The notes under the pieces were generated by a model. It saw nothing but the letters and a program-made list of their open reading frames with translations, made no database searches and had not been told where the DNA came from. Position numbers and translations under genes: made by a program. DNA of 64,000 nucleotides, from contig JBBBDQ010000225.1 of NCBI GenBank assembly GCA_037127315.1, positions 1,416,501 through 1,480,500 of the forward strand, given 5' to 3'. Of this stretch, positions 57,804-64,000 are shown piece by piece. Numbering within the stretch: the stretch's first letter is position 1; each line of letters opens with the position of its first letter. This stretch comes from Ascarosepion bandense (Eukaryota > Mollusca > Cephalopoda > Sepiida > Sepiidae).

Positions 57804-59932
57804 TATTATCACTAGTAGCAGCCTTTTTCAATGTTTATGAAGTAAGCTAGTTGACTCAGCCCTTGGTATTAATTTTGTAATATTTAATGAAATGAATATC
57901 AGAGGTTGATGAGCAAGGTTAGAAATGATTTTGTTTAATAAAAAAAAATACTGGTTTGTTAATTTGCTGAAATACACATCTATAACATTTTTATGTGTGA
58001 TTTCAGTCACATTTAAAAGTCTATAAAATTTCACAAGTTCATAAAGTTTTAATCAAGTAAATTTTAAAAAGCATAAAAATAAAATTATTAGGATTGGTTA
58101 AGTGAATAATGTTTTACAGTAGAAAAAACTGTAGATTGGTGCATTGAGTAATTTTATAAAAAAATGTACATGTTATGAATGTGGTAAATGTTTGTACAAT
58201 AAAACATTTTAAAATGTATATAGGCAGATGGGAATATTGAAGTGTGAAGCAGTAGTTGAAAAATTTATGAAATATCTTTTAAATAAAAGAATTAAATTCA
58301 TATACATTATTATGAAGTTCATCATTAAGTATTTTTCAAGAATTATCTTGTGTGGACACACACACTTGTGTATCCTTTTCTGTATTATATGTGAGTATAC
58401 ACACACACACTGACATAAAACACATGTATATTAAGTATAGTAAGCTTGTATAGTATTAATGTCTATATTTATTTGTAGATTTATAATCCAGTTCTCTTAA
58501 AACTTGATTTTGAAGCTCATGTATGAGGGATGTTCTGAAAATTTCTCAGCCTAACTTTAGAATTTTTCAGTATCTCTTTGTATAGTAGTTGTTGTGGCTG
58601 GTACGCTATTTTGCCCAAAGTTGTATTAAAAGTTAAAACAAACAAGTTTTGGGTATAAACTATTGTGAAAACCAGCAGACTTAATTGTAATCTTAAAAAA
58701 TTTCCAATAATTATTTTATTTTTTTGTTACTCATATTTTGAAAAATTAAGTTTTCTAGTAAAATCTGATAGTATGTATATAATCTAGTCTAAAAAGTTTT
58801 TATCTGCATTCCAATGTGTAAACAATGTATTTTCTGTGGGAAGAAAATTAACTTCATATAATTATGAGAATACTTATAGTTTCTGTATGAATTTCATCAC
58901 ACCTAGTTACAGCAGTCAAAACACTATTCAGAAATATACAGTATATGAATATACACTCGTCTCCTCTGTAATGAGAAATCAGATTGCTAATAGATAATTT
59001 CTTATTTCATGATAGTTTTATTCAGTTATTTTCACCCTTTTTTTAATGTTTGCAAAAAAAAAAAATGTTAATTGCATAGATCCTAGATTATTCATGCAGA
59101 AAACATAACCAATGCAAAATTAATTTAATATTGCCGTTATTTTTGGATGTTATGGGTGAATGCTTATGAATGTACAATACTTTAAATTTTCTCATATACA
59201 CATAAACATTTTTGCTAACAGCTCTTAAGATATTACTGGAAACACTTAAAAAAAAATGTCCAATAAGTCTTAAATGGTTTTTGGTCCTATGATAACTTTT
59301 TGTTATATTTCTTGCTGTTTTCTCCTCTTTCTCTCATGTCAAAAACAAGAATGTCGCATATATCTAATTTCTATTTTGAGTTGTTCAAATTATTTTGATT
59401 TGTCCTTTTTATCTTATTCTAACAAGCATTTTGCTGTAGAATGTATATGTAAACTGTGAATTATAATTTTTTCACATTCATTGTCAAACACTACGCAATG
59501 TGTTATTAAAACTTGTATGTTTTAGCTGCTGATTCCATAACTATATTTCTTGCATTCTTTTTGCAATATCCAGGTGCATGATTTAGCTAAAAACTGAGTA
59601 TTGAAAATTTATATTAAAATAGTAAAAAAAAAAAAAATTTTTTAGTTGTTGTTAAAACTTTGTGCAAGAAGTTAATCTACTCACAATTTACTTCTGCAAA
59701 TCAGCAAGCACAAGTCAACATTAGTACAGTGTATAACAAAAAATACCTCTCACATTATGATAAGACTTTAGTTAAATGAAGACACTATTGCCACTACTGT
59801 TATGTGGGAAGTATTTCTGCTGCAGTCTCTAAAATCAAAATTCATGAGACTGGTTCAGCTTCTTCTTCATACAAACTGGTCATTGATTGTTCAAGGTCAT
59901 TTTACTTGATTATTTATAGAGCATATTTTATG
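57804..59932. other. AT-rich gap
   Basis: No supported gene. At 58527-58556 the text gagggatgttctgaaaat and ctcagcctaact resembles 48611-48640 (gaggcgctgaaaagttctcagcct), possibly the end of a shared, otherwise lost, DNA transposon. Confidence 0.45.
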
Positions 59933-60219
59933 AAGTTAGTTAAGTGCCATATATGAATCAATCATATCTCTTTCGAGATATGACTGAAGATTATCCCACA
60001 GTAGGTTGCCATTACTTTCTGTGGTAGAGTGGTTGCCAGCCAAGTCTCTAGAACCCAATCTGTTCTGTTATTTAACCCGTAACTGTAGGGAAGAGATGGA
60101 TTAATACCTTTGCCAAGGGTATTTACATGTAAGTGAATGAAAGGAATTCAACTGGAATTTGAACTTTGTTACCCGAGTTCTTGTTCTGAGCCGATATCCA
60201 CTGCACCACAATGCCCATC
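59933..60219 (-). mobile_element. tRNA-derived SINE, copy 3
   Basis: Reverse complement of the 25361-25671 SINE. It shows taagtgccat at the 3' end, cagtaggttgccatt near 60000, gaacccaatctgttct near 60050 and gccgatatccactgcacca at the head (60191-60209, the A-box region). A B-box-like stretch (minus strand agttcaaattcc) is near 60155. Confidence 0.85.
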
Positions 60220-60554
60220 CTACTTTATGAAGTATGCTGCTAAAAAAATTGATTCAGATTCTAGCACTTCATTGTATCACTTGATACAACATTTGCAATA
60301 AGATAATTTACTAGATTTATTTTCCTAAATATATCCTAGAACAGAAATACTGTCAATAAATCTTTCCATGAACATGGGGACTTGAAAAGTGAATATTTAA
60401 ATTTTTATTTCTTCAAAACCAGCCTCATGAAGTAAAAAATAATGAATTCCATTTAGTTACTTTTAATATTTGAACCAAAAACGTCTTTTTTTAAAATTTT
60501 TATTGCTTTATTTGTTACATAACTTGAAATTTTAGATGTTACATTTCTTCCATG

Positions 60555-60830
60555 GTCAGTAATTTAAGTGCCATAGGCAATGATGCCTCGAGAGAGACAT
60601 GACGACTGGGCAGAAGATTTTCCTGCAGTAAGTTGTCATTACGACTGTTTGCTAACCAAGGATATGGAACACAATCTCTCTGTTATTTGACCCATAGCTG
60701 GAGTGAGAAGAAACAAATTAATATCTTTCCCAAGGGTATTTGTGCATCATTGAATGCAATGAATTCAAATGGAATTCAAACTTGGCTTTCCAATTTCTCA
60801 TTCTAAGCCGATATCCACTGCACCACAAAT
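60555..60830 (-). mobile_element. tRNA-derived SINE, copy 4
   Basis: Second minus-strand copy, about 330 bases after copy 3 and in the same orientation. It carries the head text gccgatatccactgcacca (60808-60826) and the body text cagtaagttgtcatt (60625-60640). It is diverged from copy 3, so the pair reflects two insertions or an old duplication. Confidence 0.8.
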
Positions 60831-61384
60831 GCACATTCATGGTATTCAAATAAAGTTTACATTCTAAAATGTTGACTACACTTTGTGTTTGTTCTTGTTA
60901 AAGGTCTCATTTTTCAAATGGCTTCTGGCCTGATCAAGAAAGAAATTAGATATAATTCAAAGTTCATGTGGGTGTTTGTGTTTTTGGAATAATTTTGAGT
61001 TTTGAATATATTGTCACTTATAGTTTTAGTTTTGAAAATCTGGTGTCAGTTGACCATATAGTGAATTTTGAAATCATTCCCTCTCCCCGCAAAAAGTTTA
61101 ATTTTCTCCAGCTTTTATACTTCAGCAGAGTTTATTTTTACAAAGTGGTTGTGTGAGAGCCTCTTTGCGGAGATGTCTGATAACAAAGATGTTCATTGGT
61201 CTTGCTTTCTAACCAGTAAAGTGTTGTCAGTGTTTAGATAACCTTCCAAGGGTGATATGACATAAAACTCAACCAAACCAAACATAAGTCTGAAATTTAT
61301 TTTCCATCTTTTATGATATTTGTGCCTTAACTACTTGGCAGATATTGTCAGACTGATGCAGATAGTGTGATAAAACATGTCTGC
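60831..61384. other. gap before RTE copy 2
   Basis: No coding block was recognised. The small frame at 60968-61156 has no domain. Confidence 0.5.
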
Positions 61385-62670
61385 AAATGAGTGTGAATGC
61401 CACTGAACAATCACTTTAGTGAGCCACATTACAAAACTGATTGTCTGAATCCTGATGAATAGAGCGAGAAGCAGAATCAGGCCAGAGATAGGATAAGAAG
61501 AGTGTGAGTTCGTCAAAGACACTGGAACAAGGAATGCCATATTTATGATTAGGATGCTCTCCGTAAGGGCAATACAAATGAAGAAGGAATGTACCTATGT
61601 TTTATCGATTATGCAAAGATTGATGGAGATGCTCAGCAGCCTTGACATATTTGGGAAAGACATAAGAGTATTCAAGAATCTCTATTGGCAGCAAACTGCC
61701 TGCATACTGACAGGTAACACATTCAGCAGATATAGAAAGATAGAAAAGGGCATAAGACAAGGATGTGTCTTTTCATCGGATCTATGCAACTTGTACAGCA
61801 AGACTATTCTGAGGACCCTAGATGTTATGTCAGGATTTGTCATCGGAGGCCACAATTTGAACAACATAAAGTACGCAGAGGATACAGTGCCAATAGCAGA
61901 CACGGAAAGGAAACTACAAGACCTCCTACAGAAAGTAGATGAAGAGAGTGATAAAAAAGGACTACAAATAAACTGCTAGAAAAATGAATGCATGGTCATC
62001 TGCAAAAAGAGCAGCCCAAAATGCCAAATACAGGTGGGGGATACTAGACTCAAGCAAGTACAAAAAATTGAAATACCTGGTAAGTGTTCTAACAGAAGAC
62101 GAAAAGTGTGACACAGAGATTCGAAGGCAAATTGACATAGCAAAGGGTGTATTCCAGAAGTTGAGTAGAGTATTAAGAGACAGCAAAATTTTACTAGAAA
62201 CAAAGAAAAGAGTACTGGATTGCTATATGATGTCAGTTCTTCAATATGGCAGTGAATGCTGGACAATATCATCAAAGATGAAGGAAAAACTTGAAGCAAT
62301 TGAAATGTGGTTCTACAGAAAGATGCTGCAGATATCATGGATCGAGCATGTGAGCAATGATGAGGTTTTGGAAAGGATGGAAACGAAAAGGAAATTAATA
62401 CTGAGCATCAGGAAAAAACAGCTAAAGTTCCTGGTACTTGCAATGAGGAAGAAGGGCTTGGAGAACATGATACTAACAGGCCAGATGGAGGGGAAAAAGT
62501 AATGAGAAATCAGTGGATAACATATTTGAAGGGGCTGAGCAGGTGGATGACAGAACAGGGGTTGCGTGGTGTAACAGGAGAAAGTGTGCTAAGAGCCACC
62601 AGGGATAGGGAGACATGGAAAGCCATGATCGCCTATGTCCTGAAAGGACAAGGCACATAGAAGCAGCTTA
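61385..62670 (+). mobile_element. RTE-type LINE, 5'-truncated, copy 2
   Basis: Follows copy 1 (36838-38383) closely from tgcaaatgagtgtgaat onward. Blocks: SHITKLIV, ILMNRARSRIRPEIG, GTRNAIFMIRMLS, LDIFGKDIRVFKNLYWQQTACI, GIRQGCVFSSDLCNLYS, then the catalytic box reading YAEDTVPI near 61870 (first Asp replaced by Glu), then TEDEKCDTEIRRQI, with the end text tgaaaggacaaggcaca at 62640-62656. Frames break near 61600 and 62020, and a stop lies at 61976. Inactive. 5'-truncated farther in than copy 1. Confidence 0.85.
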
Positions 62671-62788
62671 GTTATATTTACCTTGGCTAGATTTTCACTT
62701 ACAGTAAGCTTTTATTTCATTTTATTATTTTTTCAAGACCAGAGCCAGCCAATGACTTTTGAGCTTTTTAAATTTGAGTATGTGTGCA

Positions 62789-62815
62789 CACACACACACA
62801 CACACACACATATAT
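62789..62815. repeat. (CA)n microsatellite
   Basis: CA run followed by a short TA stretch, just before the inverted-repeat element. Confidence 0.9.
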
Positions 62816-62851
62816 AACATAGTGATGATCCATGTATACTGTCTTAATATG

Positions 62852-63218
62852 TATAGGAAAAACTATTAAAAAGTTGTAAGTTTAAAAATGTATTTTTAAT
62901 TTATAAGTATTATTAAAGATAGGTTTACACTTACAAATATTTAAAAAATATTTTACAAATATTCTTAAAATTTTAAAATTTTTAATATTTACGAATATTT
63001 AAAAAAAAAAATCTGTCGCTTTCTGCGTCATGTGATGTAAACAATCTCTCTCCACAGACACTCTTGCGAAATATGTTTCTAATTTAAATTTTAAAATCAT
63101 TTGTTTCTGATGAAGGACTGAGGACTGTCTGAAATATAAAATATAATAATAGAAATAAACAAATACTGTCAAAAAAATACATTTTTAAACTTACAACTTT
63201 TTAATAGTTTTTCCTATA
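62852..63218. mobile_element. foldback element with 46-bp inverted repeats
   Basis: The left arm 62852-62897 (tataggaaaaactatt at its start) and right arm 63173-63218 are reverse complements; the outer 41 bases match perfectly. The interior of about 275 bases is non-coding. A CTGATGA at 63107-63113 followed by GAAA at 63131-63134 sits near the right arm, in the same relative place as the ribozyme of the 54079-54848 element, but stems I and III do not close properly. It lies in the presumed first intron, about 150 bases before the desaturase exon. Confidence 0.75.
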
Positions 63219-63371
63219 TATATATATATATTTTCCTGAAATATATTTTATTAGTTCTATTTTTAATAAATCTCCCTAAACTTTTTATAATTTTTTTTCC
63301 ACAATATTTTTTCCTTTCTCTTGTTTTATAAGTATCTGACTGTCCTGTCCATGTTATTTTTCTTGCTGCAG

Positions 63372-63597
63372 ATAGATAAATATGGGTAAAGGAGGACAGA
63401 ATTCTAGTTCTTCCCAAAATGAAGAAAAGGCCAGTCCATCTCACAAATTCTATTCCTGGGAAGAAATCCAGAAGCACAACCAGCGAGATGATCGCTGGCT
63501 TGTTATCAACAGACAAGTTTACAATATTACAAACTGGGCTCGACGCCATCCAGGAGGAAGTAAAGTCATTAGTCATTATGCTGGACAAGATGCTACG
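63372..63597 (+). CDS. FADS: front-end fatty-acid desaturase, first coding exon (cytochrome b5 domain)
   Basis: The ATG at 63382 (context aaatATGGg) opens 72 codons, ending in phase 0 at a GTAAGC donor (63598). The exon appears to start at 63372 after a pyrimidine-rich ttcttgctgcag acceptor, so a 5'UTR exon lies upstream. After a hydrophilic start ([18 protein letters not shown]), residues 22-72 form a cytochrome b5 domain: [22 protein letters not shown] and the haem-ligand motif [10 protein letters not shown], then HYAGQDAT. Front-end desaturases of this type carry N-terminal cytochrome b5 and a membrane desaturase domain with three histidine boxes, which must lie beyond the window. They insert double bonds toward the carboxyl end of polyunsaturated fatty acids in the endoplasmic reticulum; regioselectivity cannot be told from this exon. 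Another b5-domain protein is possible but less likely. Confidence 0.85.
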
Positions 63598-64000
63598 GTA
63601 AGCAATATATTTTGTTAATTAGCTAATTCAACTTGCCTGACTGGTCATCTTTGGTCACTTTTCTACCTTGTTACAAGTATTAAAAGTAAATGGTACAGAA
63701 TAAGGTAAGCAACAGATTTATTAAGTGTGTTTTAATAAGTTTTAATTGGAGTTGCTTTAGAGGTGCCTACATATTACTGAATTTTGCTAAGGCTGGTTTC
63801 ATATTTCATGTAAAAATCATTACACTCAGTTTTTAGGTACTTTCTAGTGTTATAGAAGTAAAAGACAAATTCAAAAGTGAAGCTGTCTTTACTTTTATAA
63901 GTTCTGAATAGATTTAAGTGCCACTAATAATGCCAGGACTATTTGAATTATCTTTGTTTCAATTAATTTTAACATTACAACAGACTGGGCAACACTTCCA
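63598..64000 (+). other. FADS: intron following the first coding exon
   Basis: Starts at the GTAAGC donor and continues to the end of the window. No second exon was recognised; the next would be expected to continue the b5 domain and lead into the desaturase domain. Confidence 0.7.

Noticed and set aside
63107..63150. Hammerhead ribozyme call for the second inverted-repeat element
   Set aside because: CTGATGA and GAAA are present, but stem II needs a bulge, the U next to the cleavage site is displaced, and stem I does not pair at the correct positions. Kept only as a finding.

Overview
The window is a stretch of AT-rich animal genomic DNA, most likely molluscan and plausibly cephalopod. The reasons are a spliced front-end fatty-acid desaturase exon, four copies of a tRNA-derived SINE, many CA/TA microsatellites, and a mixed load of retroelements (Ty3/Gypsy, Copia, Penelope-like, RTE, CR1/L2-like, Jockey-like) and DNA transposons (P/THAP, mariner, Tc1). 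This assignment is by recognition only; no database search was possible. There are no prokaryotic features, operons or CRISPR arrays.

Only one host gene is supported. It is the first coding exon (63382-63597, + strand) of a cytochrome b5-fused fatty-acid desaturase. Its 3' end is a clean GT donor at the edge of the window, and a splice-acceptor-like site sits 10 bases before its ATG. Upstream 5'UTR exons and the promoter are probably farther away and were not located.

Layout: 1-890 is a Gypsy integrase remnant. 1290-2615 holds a LINE ORF1 scrap and an unclassified repeat interrupted by a dimeric SINE-like element. 3690-8985 is a Ty3/Gypsy element (+) with a 0.7 kb insertion in gag. It meets a second, oppositely oriented Gypsy (8985-10990, -) head on. 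11378-15504 is a Jockey-like LINE (-) with a second dimeric element inserted in its endonuclease. 15515-16660 holds a second copy of the unclassified repeat, a CR1/L2-like scrap and a small hairpin. 16900-32500 is mostly featureless AT-rich DNA, containing a decayed P-element/THAP transposase (20790-22440, -) and one full SINE (25361-25671). 32500-38400 has a SINE, a mariner remnant, a Penelope-like element (-) and a 5'-truncated RTE LINE (+). 39114-39606 has two strong hairpins. 40244-43573 is a structurally complete LTR retrotransposon with target duplications, LTRs, a PBS-like site and a polypurine tract, but with RT fused directly to the integrase tail. 43850-54000 has three copies of one CR1/L2-like LINE, a Tc1/mariner remnant, a Copia remnant, a Tc1 scrap and a Penelope-like RT scrap. 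54079-54848 is a non-coding element bounded by an inverted repeat, carrying a complete hammerhead ribozyme fold. 54960-63370 has a possible hAT terminus, a diverged direct repeat, two minus-strand SINEs, a second RTE copy and a second inverted-repeat element just upstream of the desaturase exon.

The strongest candidate for something undescribed is the 54079-54848 element. All hammerhead core positions and three base-paired stems are present, and the predicted cleavage site lies four bases before the right inverted-repeat arm. Other notable points are the dimeric SINE-like family with a LINE-type 3' tail, the P-element remnant with a THAP zinc finger, and the internally deleted LTR element with a continuous fused reading frame.
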